Shown here piece after piece: positions 10,501-19,900 of a DNA stretch of 64,000 nucleotides. The first letter of the stretch is position 1, and every line of letters begins with the position of its first letter. A program made the position numbers and the translations under genes. The notes beneath the pieces are model-generated. The model was not told where the DNA came from and did not search any database. It saw nothing but the letters and a program-made list of their open reading frames with translations. The stretch comes from Salicibibacter cibarius (GTDB lineage: Bacteria > Bacillota > Bacilli > Bacillales > Marinococcaceae): assembly GCF_016495725.1 (NCBI RefSeq), contig NZ_CP054705.1, positions 2,170,001 to 2,234,000 on the forward strand. The letters run 5' to 3'.

Positions 10501-10980
10501 TATTTCCATGTCCACAACCCGATCGTTGAAGCGGATGAGGATATGGATGAGGCCAAGATTGCCGACAAACTTTTGAAGCAGTTTAAGATGCAGGGGATTT
10601 TACCCGCGGATGAAACGATTGCCACCTTGATGGATCAATCCCTTCATGAAGGCGGTCACTCGTCCATTATCCCTGTTTACATGAAAAAGGACGGCGCTTT
10701 TTCCGAATCTAAATCTTCCATTGTTGCAAAAGATGATTTCCAATCGTTGCGACGGTATTTGCGTACCAAGATGAAAGACATCGGAGAAATGATGAGTGAA
10801 GGCAAGGTAGGGATCGACCCATACCGCACCGATAAAAACGAAATCGCTTGTACGTATTGCCCGCTTCAATCGGTTTGTCAATTTGATCCCACACTTCCGA
10901 GCAATGACTATCGACTGCTCCCTACGCTTTCGGATGAAATAACGATGGCAAATATGAAACGTGAGGAGGATGAGTCTTGA
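7546..10980 (+). CDS. addB: ATP-dependent helicase/nuclease subunit AddB
   Basis: AddB pairs with AddA to process double-strand breaks, degrading to a Chi site and preparing RecA loading; it is the functional counterpart of RecBCD in Bacilli. The 1144 residues match the family length. Visible are the Walker A motif GESGTGKT (about 8-15), the C-terminal RecB-type nuclease residues in LRVIDYKSS, and the four cysteines of the AddB iron-sulfur cluster: FQKCAFRHF (about 778) and the C-x2-C-x5-C group CTYCPLQSVC (about 1102-1111). The ATG at 7546 follows GAGGAAGGG. Its stop overlaps the addA start (TTGA), which suggests translational coupling. Confidence 0.97.
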   Translation: MQLRFYMGESGTGKTTALLNEVERALSEEAVDGPPILFLVPEQMTFQIEYQLTKQLGGMSRAHVLSFSRLALRVLQETGGNTGDRLQRAGVHMLLRKIVEEEKKHFRVFRKAADTDGFINELELMMTEMRRQALTPEMIAEKQSLLGEDGKTAGLHDKLHDISLVFERFEQAFQGTYMNTEEALKRLIRQLPDSEWLEGAIVYIDGFYDFSPQELYVIESLFARAKEMTVALTIDHVPNQDRDPNELDRFYLTSKTYTKLTTLTIDHNIGWNVRMFSDEHPSVHEEAPQLFEAVNRRAEVEGVARKIIELVRDDGYKYKDIALLVRDDRPYDELLKRVFGRLEIPIFLDEKRSMMHHPVVELIRSTLEIVEKNWPFEAVFRALKTDLFFLPEDNWRDWREKVDELENYALAHGIYGNKWKEEHRWHYLRHRNVMDTDGQTDMEKKIEARLNNTRDALIAPLLTLETRLKERKSVRGRCEALYLFFEELQLPAKIERMRDQAMTDGALESAAEHDQVWENVMDLLDQFVDAAGDDHLSLFYFSRMMDAGLESMQFAIVPPAIDQVTIADMERSRLPDVRVTFILGANEGILPAKPEEEGLIRDRERDQLESIGLSVGPSANDRLWNEPFYLYMAEESPADLLIYTYALADEDGKTLLPSPLVTRLREQYPNMAQTFIEADAGSAQEDMQWTFINHPEQAIEELVMQLQRWRNGEELPDVWGHVYNWFTAKSEWQDRLRTALGSLFYKNQAMRLDEGTTKELYGEDIQTSVSRMEMFQKCAFRHFGTYGLGLKEREIFKLEAPDIGELFHAALKDVAEVVREQNLVWADLSDHECAQIARETVEKLLPYVQRNIMFSTNRYAYLSKKLEDVVVHTTKTLRTQAQSSSFVPIGLEVQFGNQKGNIPTYEFHLKNGSNLSLRGRIDRVDHAKSESGDLLRVIDYKSSRQQWRLSDVFHGISLQMPVYLDIILHGAKQWLGTDADIGGMFYFHVHNPIVEADEDMDEAKIADKLLKQFKMQGILPADETIATLMDQSLHEGGHSSIIPVYMKKDGAFSESKSSIVAKDDFQSLRRYLRTKMKDIGEMMSEGKVGIDPYRTDKNEIACTYCPLQSVCQFDPTLPSNDYRLLPTLSDEITMANMKREEDES

Positions 10981-13900
10981 CTCCAGATGTAGAACACGTG
11001 CGGTGGCAGATGGCCGAAAAGCCGACCAATGTCCGTTGGACCAATGATCAGTGGCGTGCGATCGCGTTACGCGGGGGGAATATTCTCGTATCGGCGGCCG
11101 CCGGTAGCGGGAAAACCGCTGTGCTTGTCGAACGAATCGCGCGCAGAGTTATCGATCCAAATGATCCGGCAGAGATCGATCATTTGCTCGTCGTTACCTT
11201 TACAAATGCAGCTGCAGCGGAAATGAGCATACGCATTGGCGAACGATTGGATGAAGCTTTGAAAGATAATCCCGGATCATTACATTTACAAAGGCAGCGC
11301 CAATTGTTAAACCGTGCCCACATCTCCACGCTTCATTCATTCTGCAATCAAGTGATTCGACATTATTATTATGAAGCTAATATTGATCCGAATGTGAGAG
11401 TCGCCAATGATACCGAACGGGAAATTTTGAAAGAAGAAGTGCTGGACGAGGTTTTGGAAGAATACTACGGATCCGGGGACGGGCTTTTCTTTGAGTTGGT
11501 GGATGCTTACAGCGGCGACCGCAGTGATGAAGGGCTTCGACAGTTGCTATTGTCCTTGTTCACTCAAGCCCGGGCGCAGCCGGAACCGCACCGCTGGCTG
11601 GAAGATGTGGCCCGCATGTATGAACGTTCCTATGAAAGCTTGGAGGATACGCCCTGGGGGGCTTCTTTTCAATCGCACGCCCGTGAACAATTGCAAGTCG
11701 CCGCAGATTTATTATCAAAAGCAATAACTCTCGCCGAGCACCCTTCCGGCCCTTCAAAATACATTGGCGTGCTCACAAATGAACAGCAAATGTTGGAAAC
11801 TTTGCTTGCGAGTGATACTTGGGACGATTTGCACGAGACATTCAAACATTTCTCTTCGCAAAGGATGCCCGCCAAAGACAAAGAAGCCGATGAATCGATG
11901 GCAAAAGAGAGCAAGGGTTATCGGGACGAAGCAAAGAAAATCATCGATGATGTTGCCAAAATATTCGCCCCGAACCCAGAAACCCATTTGGATAAGATTC
12001 GCGGTATGAAAGAGAATGTACGCTTGCTTGTGACCCTTGTCCAAGACTTTAGCGTACGCTATGCGGATGAGAAAAGGGAAAAAGCGCTCATTGACTATGA
12101 AGATTTGGAGCATTTAACGTTGCAAATTTTGCGGGAAGGAGACACGCAACAACCATCGGCGGTTGCCCTTGCCTACCGGGATTATTTTACGGAAATTCTC
12201 ACCGATGAGTACCAGGATACAAACCGTGTCCAAGAAGCGATTCTTCAATTGCTTTCCAACGGTCACAACCGTTTCATGGTCGGGGATGTAAAACAGAGCA
12301 TTTACCGTTTTCGCCTCGCTGAGCCCTCGCTTTTTTTAGAGAAACAACAAAGCTACGGAACATTGAAAAATGAAGATGTAGGGAGCGTGAAGAATAATGG
12401 GATTCGCGTGGACCTCGCTGAAAATTTCCGAAGCAGAAAACAGGTGCTCGACGGGGTCAACTATGTTTTTAAGCAAGTGATGGATGAAACGATCGGAGAT
12501 GTCCATTATGATGAGGACCAAGCGCTTCGTTACGGCAATCTGGACTATGACCAAGAAGCTATAGGTTATGAAAACGAGGTCGTCCTGCTAGACAGAACGG
12601 GGCATGGGCACGACGACGAAGAGGAAGAACTTCAAGCCGCAGAAAAGGAAGGACAATGGATCGCGGAGCGCATCCAATCCATGATTGAAAACCGCTTTCC
12701 CGTTTACGATAAACACTCCGGCCAAACGCGACCTGTGGAATACCGGGATATCACGATTTTGATGCGCACAATGAATGCTGCGCCAACATTTATGGATGTC
12801 TTTAAACAGGCGGGAATCCCCAGTTACGCGGCCCAGTCCGGCGGGTATTTCAGACGCGTGGAAGTACAAGTTATGATGGCTTTACTTCGTGTGATTGACA
12901 ACCCATATCAAGACATTCCACTCGCGAGTGTGCTCCGTTCTCCAATCGTTGGGCTGCGTGAAAATGAACTGGCAGACATCCGTTTGGCCGGTAAAGGAGA
13001 AGCCTTCTATGAAGCGATGAAAAAAATTGTGGCGGAACAACCCGTCCTTCCGGCCGACGCCAAACTTTCGTTTATGGAAGAAAAACAAAGAGCCGGAGAA
13101 GAATGGAGAAATCGGGTGGCGGCCTTTTACCGCCATTTACAAAAATGGCGCTCCCAAGCGCGCAATCATTCTTTATCCAAATTAATCTGGGATTTGTTCC
13201 ATGAAACAGGTTATGATGCCTTCGTCGGTGGTCTTCCCGGAGGAAAGGAGAGGCAGGCGAACCTCCATGCTCTTTATGATCGGGCACGTGCTTATGAACA
13301 GACTTCTTTCAGAGGCTTGTTTCGCTTTCTGCGTTTCGTTGACCGTATGGAAGAGAGGGGAGACGATTTGGAAGTAGCGCGTACCCTCGGAGAACAAGAA
13401 AACGTTGTGAAAATCATGTCGGTTCATAAAAGCAAGGGGTTGGAGTTTCCCGTGCTGTTCGTCGCCGGGATGACGAAACAATTTAATTTGAGAGATGCAC
13501 AAGCGCCCATACAAATTCATCAATCGCTTGGGTTTGGCTCCAAATATATAGACACCGAAAAACGGGCAACATTCCAAACATTGCCCCTCATCACGATGAA
13601 ACAGGAAACACGAAAAGAGCAAATTTCGGAGGAGCTCCGCATTCTTTACGTAGCGATGACGCGCGCCAAAGAAAAAGCCATTCTTGTCGGGGTCGCAAAA
13701 GAACCCGAGAAAACGGTCGATGGATGGCTGAAAAAAGCAATGACAGCGAGCGAAAAATTACCCTTTCAAACGAGGGCTCGGGCGAAAACATTTTTTGATT
13801 GGATTGGTCCTTCCATCATTCGACACCCCGCTTCAAGCGCATTGCGTGAAATAGCGGAAATCCCATTCGATTCTATTCTTGCGGATGAATCCGAGTGGAA

Positions 13901-14744
13901 CGTCACCTTTTCTGAAACCGAGGGCTTATTTGCCGACGAACCAAACAGTGGCGACTTGGAAGCGACATTTGCTAAGGTGCAAACCTTACAGCCCATTGAA
14001 TTGGAGTCAAAAGACGATACCGTTGCCGACCTCGTGCAAAAACGTCTCGATTGGGTTTATCCACGCCCTTCGGCAACAACACATTTTGCCAAGCAGAGTG
14101 TGAGCGAAATAAAAAAGCGTAACGATAACGAAGATCCATATGCTGCAAAACCGATGCGTGAACAGCATTTTCAATCGAACAATGCCACGCGTCCACGTTT
14201 CATGCAAGAAGATAAAGGTTCCCTTAACCGTGCCGAGTTCGGAACAGCAATGCACGCGGTGATGCAACGCATCTCCCTTCAAAGCCATACTGTTTCTCAA
14301 ATTGAGGCAAAGGTTAAAGAAATGAAAGAAAAAGAGCAGTTAACAAAAACACAAGCACAAGCGATTGATGTCCATGCCATTTCTCGTTTCTTTCAATCCG
14401 ACTTGGGCAAACGGCTCCGATGTTCCTCTCATGTCTATCGCGAAGTGCCATTTACGTTCGTTAAATCCGCTGAGGAAATCCATCCTGGCTGGGACGATGA
14501 ATATTCGGAACCAATCCTTATCCAAGGGGTGGCTGACTGTTTGTTTCATGATGATGATCAACGATTCGTTCTTATTGATTACAAGAGCGATAAGATCAAT
14601 ACCCGGATGAATGAGACATTGCTTCGCAAGCGTTATGAACAACAGGTGAACCTCTACACGGAAGCGATCGAACAAATATGGAAAACGAATGTTCATGAAA
14701 AATATTTGTATTTCTTTGATGGCGGGTTCACGATCTCGATATAA
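10977..14744 (+). CDS. addA: ATP-dependent helicase/nuclease subunit AddA
   Basis: AddA is the UvrD-like 3'-5' helicase and nuclease partner of AddB. The 1255 residues show the Q motif and Walker A (AAAGSGKTAVLVERI, about 40-50), SF1 motifs such as TDEYQDTNRVQ and GDVKQSIYRFR, MSVHKSKGLEFPVLF, YVAMTRAKEKAIL, and the C-terminal nuclease motif LIDYKSDK (about 1199-1206). Translation appears to begin at TTG 10977, which overlaps the addB stop and has GAGGAGG upstream; the next ATG lies 11 codons in. No terminator was seen directly after it. Confidence 0.97.
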   Translation: MTPDVEHVRWQMAEKPTNVRWTNDQWRAIALRGGNILVSAAAGSGKTAVLVERIARRVIDPNDPAEIDHLLVVTFTNAAAAEMSIRIGERLDEALKDNPGSLHLQRQRQLLNRAHISTLHSFCNQVIRHYYYEANIDPNVRVANDTEREILKEEVLDEVLEEYYGSGDGLFFELVDAYSGDRSDEGLRQLLLSLFTQARAQPEPHRWLEDVARMYERSYESLEDTPWGASFQSHAREQLQVAADLLSKAITLAEHPSGPSKYIGVLTNEQQMLETLLASDTWDDLHETFKHFSSQRMPAKDKEADESMAKESKGYRDEAKKIIDDVAKIFAPNPETHLDKIRGMKENVRLLVTLVQDFSVRYADEKREKALIDYEDLEHLTLQILREGDTQQPSAVALAYRDYFTEILTDEYQDTNRVQEAILQLLSNGHNRFMVGDVKQSIYRFRLAEPSLFLEKQQSYGTLKNEDVGSVKNNGIRVDLAENFRSRKQVLDGVNYVFKQVMDETIGDVHYDEDQALRYGNLDYDQEAIGYENEVVLLDRTGHGHDDEEEELQAAEKEGQWIAERIQSMIENRFPVYDKHSGQTRPVEYRDITILMRTMNAAPTFMDVFKQAGIPSYAAQSGGYFRRVEVQVMMALLRVIDNPYQDIPLASVLRSPIVGLRENELADIRLAGKGEAFYEAMKKIVAEQPVLPADAKLSFMEEKQRAGEEWRNRVAAFYRHLQKWRSQARNHSLSKLIWDLFHETGYDAFVGGLPGGKERQANLHALYDRARAYEQTSFRGLFRFLRFVDRMEERGDDLEVARTLGEQENVVKIMSVHKSKGLEFPVLFVAGMTKQFNLRDAQAPIQIHQSLGFGSKYIDTEKRATFQTLPLITMKQETRKEQISEELRILYVAMTRAKEKAILVGVAKEPEKTVDGWLKKAMTASEKLPFQTRARAKTFFDWIGPSIIRHPASSALREIAEIPFDSILADESEWNVTFSETEGLFADEPNSGDLEATFAKVQTLQPIELESKDDTVADLVQKRLDWVYPRPSATTHFAKQSVSEIKKRNDNEDPYAAKPMREQHFQSNNATRPRFMQEDKGSLNRAEFGTAMHAVMQRISLQSHTVSQIEAKVKEMKEKEQLTKTQAQAIDVHAISRFFQSDLGKRLRCSSHVYREVPFTFVKSAEEIHPGWDDEYSEPILIQGVADCLFHDDDQRFVLIDYKSDKINTRMNETLLRKRYEQQVNLYTEAIEQIWKTNVHEKYLYFFDGGFTISI

Positions 14745-14795
14745 AAGGCTGACGCTTCACCGAAATCCATCGTTAAGATTTAGCTGTGGAAAAAC

Positions 14796-14950
14796 ACTGC
14801 GCTTTCCGTGGGCTTGCGCTCAGCCTCCTCGTTAGTCGCACTTATGCCGGTAAGAAAGTTGATTATAATTTCTTACCGGCAAAAAAGAAGTTTGCTTTTT
14901 TTGGCGGGGGCTTCCCACTGCGCTTTCCCACAGGGGTATTCGTGTTTTTC
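14796..14950. repeat. Degenerate copy of a common Bacilli intergenic repeat with hairpin
   Basis: GCGCTTTCCGTGGGC, CTCAGCCTCCTCGTTAG and the closing GCGCTTTCCCACAGG resemble a palindromic intergenic repeat that I know to be widespread in Bacillus and relatives. Its middle is occupied by a perfect hairpin, GCCGGTAAGAAA/TTTCTTACCGGC (14846-14880). The family link is from memory. Confidence 0.5.
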
Positions 14951-14970
14951 ATCCGCTAGCCAGTGTTGTG

Positions 14971-15007
14971 TGGTTGAATTACCTGGTCACCCAGCATCGG
15001 GCAAGCC
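14971..15007. repeat. 37-bp dispersed repeat, copy 1
   Basis: TGGTTGAATTAC, then GGTCACCCAGCATCGGGCA, are shared with 39356-39391, with only a few differences. Both copies lie in gene-free, repeat-rich DNA. Confidence 0.6.
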
Positions 15008-15341
15008 ACGCGTCAATCGGCCGCAAGCAGTCGCCCATCTCTGTTTTCGACGATCATCCAGATTTTAGATCGATAGAATCCTGCGCAAAGAGGGGCAACC
15101 CATATTGAACCCGTGTCTCAGTAGCATTTGCAGGTGTGATCTTTTATTTCAGCCATAGTGCACACTAGTAGAAGGACCGAGGAGACAGCAAACACTCGCA
15201 AGGGTAACAAACATCAGACACGCGGGAAACGTGCCCGAAAAAGGGCTATATTTCGAGTGTGTGTCTCTGTTGCCATCCAGGTTCGGAGTCGCGCCACTTT
15301 TAACAGAAACTTCTCATAAGCTTCGTTTTGTGTTCTGTTTC

Positions 15342-15546
15342 TAATATCGCATGTGGACAGCTTACGATCTAATTTCAGCGCTATCGCCGTTTTTATATCG
15401 CAAAAAGCCATTATGCGTTATAATTTCGCGGATCGTTTCAGTCATTATATCGCAAAGAGCCGTCATACGTTATAATTTCAGCGAAAGCTCCGCTAATATA
15501 TCGTATCGAGCTGTCTTCGGGTCTAGTTGGTCACCCTTCTATTCTA
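15342..15546. repeat. Tandem array, four imperfect copies of about 52 bp
   Basis: Units begin near 15342, 15393, 15445 and 15496, each starting with (T)TATATCGCA or a variant, followed by GAGCCGTCAT, CGTTATAATTTC and a GC-rich end. Periods are 51-52 bp and the outer copies are more diverged. There are no unique spacers, so it is not a CRISPR array. Confidence 0.65.
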
Positions 15547-15750
15547 GCCCGAATTGTAACTGTTCTTACCGATGTCAAGCGTATAAACATTTGGATCTTT
15601 ACTCGTTTGTTAGTCGCACATTAATCCATATACCATCGATTTTAGCGTTTGCCCAATGACGGAAGTCAGATTTCAAAAGCCTGAGATCGAAAATCCCTCT
15701 TAGGAAACGAAGAATGATTCTCCGACTTCCGGCATAAAGGAGGTTCTTTA

Positions 15751-16947
15751 ATGAGAATTTTACACACCGCCGACTGGCACTTGGGACGCACATTGGAAGG
15801 CAGAGACCGAAAGCCTGAACATGAGGCGTTTATGGATGAACTCATGACGATTGTTGACGAATATGCCGTTGATGCCGTTCTGATTGCCGGGGATATTTTC
15901 GACAGCAGCAACCCACCTGCCGAGGCCGAACGTTTCTATTATGAAAGCATGAGCAGACTTTCTGATCAAGGGAAGCGACCGGTCGTCATCATTGCCGGCA
16001 ATCACGATCAGCCGGAGCGTTTGTCGGCCGCAATGCCCCTCGTTCAAGGCCAAGAGATTTACATGGTCGGATTGCCGCAATCCGCAGCGTTAAAAGTCCC
16101 GATAAAACAGGAAGGGACGCATTTACACATTGCCGCGCTTCCTTATCCCTCGGAGGCAAGGTTAAAGGAGAGTTTTTCGGATTCCGAAGCATTTGCAGGG
16201 GATGATGAAACGTATCGTGCTGCATATGATGCCCGCATTGCCCGTTTATTTCAACAGTTAAGCAGCGGCTTCACGCGTGATAACGTCAATATGGCGATGA
16301 GCCATCTCTTTATAGCCGGAGGCGCAGGCTCCGACTCGGAACGTCCAATCGAAATGGGCGGGGCATACACGGTGCGTCCGGGAAGTCTTCCCGAGAATGT
16401 TGCTTACACCGCTTTGGGCCACTTGCATCGTCCCCAATGGGTAAAAGAAGCAACATCTTCGGCCCGTTATGCCGGTTCCCCCCTTGCTTTTTCCTTCAAT
16501 GAGACCGGGGTTACCAAATCGGTCACGGTGATTGAAGCTGACCCCGGTAAGCAAGCGCGTGTAACGGAAGTACCGCTTTCGAGCGGGAAAAGACTGACAC
16601 GTTGGCATGCCACGGAAGGCATTGCACAAGTGCATCGATGGTTGGATGAACGTCATGGAATGAATGATTGGATTGACTTGTCTATTCATAGCGAGCACAC
16701 CATCAAACCTGATGATATCCAAGCGATTCGTCGTGCTCACCCGGGAATTGTAACCATTCGCGCCGTTTTACCCGAAGAGACGTTTAAACCAATGGAATCG
16801 CGTCAACATCTGCCCATTGATGAATTATTCCGGCAATTTTATGAGAAAAAAAGCGATGGAGCTACACCGGAACCTGAACTTACGCAACTATTTTTGGAAC
16901 TTCTGGAAGAAGATGATTCCGTTCAGGAGGAGGTGAATGTCCGTTGA
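15751..16947 (+). CDS. sbcD: Nuclease SbcCD subunit D
   Basis: SbcD is the Mre11-type Mn-dependent nuclease that with SbcC opens hairpins and trims blocked DNA ends. The 398 residues contain all phosphoesterase motifs: HTADWHLG (Asp and His near 8-10), GDIFDSSNPP (about 49), AGNHDQPE (about 87) and LGHLHRPQ (about 230). The ATG follows AAAGGAGGTTCTTTA. Its stop overlaps the TTG start of sbcC (TTGA), so the two are translationally coupled. Position after addAB matches the Bacillus order. Confidence 0.96.
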   Translation: MRILHTADWHLGRTLEGRDRKPEHEAFMDELMTIVDEYAVDAVLIAGDIFDSSNPPAEAERFYYESMSRLSDQGKRPVVIIAGNHDQPERLSAAMPLVQGQEIYMVGLPQSAALKVPIKQEGTHLHIAALPYPSEARLKESFSDSEAFAGDDETYRAAYDARIARLFQQLSSGFTRDNVNMAMSHLFIAGGAGSDSERPIEMGGAYTVRPGSLPENVAYTALGHLHRPQWVKEATSSARYAGSPLAFSFNETGVTKSVTVIEADPGKQARVTEVPLSSGKRLTRWHATEGIAQVHRWLDERHGMNDWIDLSIHSEHTIKPDDIQAIRRAHPGIVTIRAVLPEETFKPMESRQHLPIDELFRQFYEKKSDGATPEPELTQLFLELLEEDDSVQEEVNVR

Positions 16948-19900
16948 GACCATTACAGTTAAACGTACGGGGCCTCCACAGTTTTCGCAAAGAACAAACG
17001 ATTGATTTCAGCCAACTCTGTGATGGTGGTGTCTTCGGTATTTTCGGCCCTACGGGAAGTGGGAAGTCGTCGATTCTGGACGCGATGACGTTTGCTTTGT
17101 ATGGGAAAATTAGCCGGTCTGGAAGTGTCGGCGCGAGCATGATTAATCAATCGGAGACGGAAGTCGCCGTTTCTTTCTCTTTTCGGCTCGGCAACCGTAC
17201 GTTTATCGCCGACAGAAGGGCAAAACGAAAAGATACGGCCTTGCAAACGACGCGTTCCCGTTTTATCGAAACGACCGAAGAACCGGTCGTACTGGCCGAC
17301 AAAAAAGGGGCAATGGATCGGGAGATCGAAATGATGATCGGGTTGAAAATTGAAGATTTCACCCGCGCGGTCGTTCTCCCGCAAAACAAGTTTTCCGAAT
17401 TTCTGAGTCTCAAAGGCGCCGAACGCAGCAAAATGTTGCAACGATTATTTGATTTAGAGAAATATGGGGATGAGTTAAACGAGAAAATCAAAAAACATCT
17501 CGCCGAGGCAAGTGCAAAAAAAGATACAATTGAAGCCGAACAAAACGGGCTAGGCGATGCTTCCGAAGAAGCATTGACGAAAGCCAGGCAGACGGTAGTC
17601 CAAGTAGAGAACGCACTACATAGGGAAGAAACCTTAAAAGAAGAACTGGAAACGAAATGGCAAAGGGCAAAAGAAATACTACAACAACAAAAGATTGAAG
17701 CTGAACTCGAAAACGAGCTAGCATCCTTATCGGAGGAACGCCCCCATCACGAAAAGCGCCGGCAAGCGTTGCGTATCAGCGCGATCGCGAATCAGCTGCT
17801 CCCGTATCGGGAAGAGCAGGAACGGAGCGAACGTGAACAACATGAGGCCGAAAAAGCGTTAAAAGAAAGCAGTGAACAAGTGGAAAAACTGGTAAAAAAG
17901 GAAAAAGAAGCGCAAGATTACTATCGGAAAACAAAGGAAAAACGACAAGCGGAAGAGCCACAGCTCACCGTAAAAATCGCGAAACTGGAAGAGGCAAAAG
18001 GACTGGAAGCAGAGTTGCAAACATCTGCTCAAAAAATGGAGGCGCTCCGGGAAGAAGAATCGCGTTTGTCAAAGGAAAAAGAAACCGCAGATAATAACTT
18101 TCAGAAAGCACAAGAAACGGAAACGAACGCGAAGCGCCTTATAAAGGAGAAAGAAGAGCTGCTTAACGCCTATGAAACAGCTCAATCCAGTCGGGAAAAA
18201 ATTCGACAGGCTTTTGAAAAGGGCGAAGCTTTAAGGCAACAAGCCGAGCGTTTGGATGAGGAGAAAAGCGCGGAACAAATCGCCGTTGATAAAGTTAAAC
18301 AACAGGAAGCTTACATGAGAGAGGAAAAAGCAAAAAGGGATCAATTATTCGAGCGTTTGAAGTCGACCCGAAAAAACCTTTTCCAGTGGTTTTTTGATTT
18401 AAGCGAAGCAAAAAGAGAACAACAATCCTTAATCGCTACCATCAAGGACATGCAAGCAAAAAAGATTCATGCGAGCGAGGCGAAAGCGGTACAAGCCCTT
18501 GTTTCCCGACTGGAAAAAGGAGACGCTTGTCCTGTTTGCGGTTCCACCGAGCATCCGGCGCCAGGGCATTCACTTGATGCTCAAGCGCACGATAGAGATT
18601 TGTTTCAATCCATATGTGAGCGTTTGGAAGCAGAAACAAGCATTGACCGATATCGTTGGGAACTTGAGCGTTATTCCGAGCAAATCACGGCGGTGACAAA
18701 GGAGAAGGCAGCGCAGCCACCAATAGATCAAGGCACGCCTTCCCATCCTAAGCTTTTAAGCGATTTGACCGCAGAGGATGCACAAACGAGAGCAGATCAA
18801 TTTTTGCATAAATTGGAAGCGAAAACCAAATCATTGGATACACTTTTGACTAATACAAAGCAATGGCTCGAACAAGCACAACAACACACCTCTAATCTCA
18901 ACGAAATCGACGCACTCTACAAGCAAACGGCGTCCAATCGCGAGGATGCCACAATGAAAAAACAAAAGCAGGAAACCATTTACGAAAAACAAAAGAAAGA
19001 ATGGCACGAATCGTTTCCGGATCATTCCTTGGAGACCATTCATGAAGAATGGCAAACGGCACAAAAAGAACATGAACAACAGGAAGAGCTTAGGGAAGAT
19101 GTGCGTCAACAACAAAAACATTTAGAATCATTACGAGAAAACATAAAAGAGATCGAATCCAAACGAACCAACGTACAAATGTTTCTTTTACAACGAAAAG
19201 CGGAACGGGAACATCAGGAAAAAGAATACCGGCAAGCTCAAGTAAAGCTTGAGGAAGCACTCGGTGAAAACACATCAGCAACAAAAGCACTGGCGGACGC
19301 TGAGGAGACCCTCCGGCATCTCCAAAACGACGAGAAAACCGCGGAAGAGAACTATCAAAAAACGACAACCAGCCGACAAGAAGCAGAACAAACAAAATCG
19401 GCCGCCGAGGAACAATACGCATCTGCACATAGAAATCATGCATTGGCGAACGAACGCTGGGAACAGCAAAAAAACACAGACGAAGGCACGGAAGCCGAAA
19501 AGCTTTTGCAAGGGGCATTGGATAGTTCAACACTTAAAGGTTATGCCTTAAATGCTGAAAAACGAAACGAATACGAAACGCAAATTCAGCGTTTTGAAAC
19601 GAAATGGGCTCAAACAAAGCAACGACTAGCGGAAGTAGAGGAAGCATTGGACGGAAAACGGATGACAGAGGAAGAATGGGGATCATTAGACGAAGCCTTT
19701 CAACAAAAAAAGGAACAAGTCGATCAAAAGAAGGAAGAACGAAGCGTTGCCCGCTCAAAATGGGAGGACCTTCAAGAAAAGCATCACCGTTATGTGGAAC
19801 TTGAAGAAGAACGGCAACAAGCGGCGACTAAAATCGGTCATTATCAAGAATTGGAGAGAGTGTTTAAAGGAAAAGCATTTGTCAATTATATCGCCGAAGA

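Larger units (their letters stand above)
14745..15750. other. One-kilobase noncoding region between addA and sbcD
   Basis: No gene with a ribosome site is visible here. The region is packed with repeats, listed separately: a degenerate copy of a repeat common in Bacilli (14796-14950) containing a perfect 12-bp hairpin, a 37-bp segment shared with position 39356, and a four-copy tandem array at 15342-15546. A loose inverted repeat (GAGACA...ACTCG and CGAGT...TGTCTC) spans about 15180-15275. The sbcD ribosome site AAAGGAGG is at about 15736. Confidence 0.6.

Noticed and set aside
15342-15546. Tandem array considered as a CRISPR
   Set aside because: The units are directly abutting and imperfect, without unique spacers, and no cas genes are near.
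15351-15659. A 102-codon frame upstream of sbcD
   Set aside because: It runs through the 52-bp tandem array and lacks a ribosome site.
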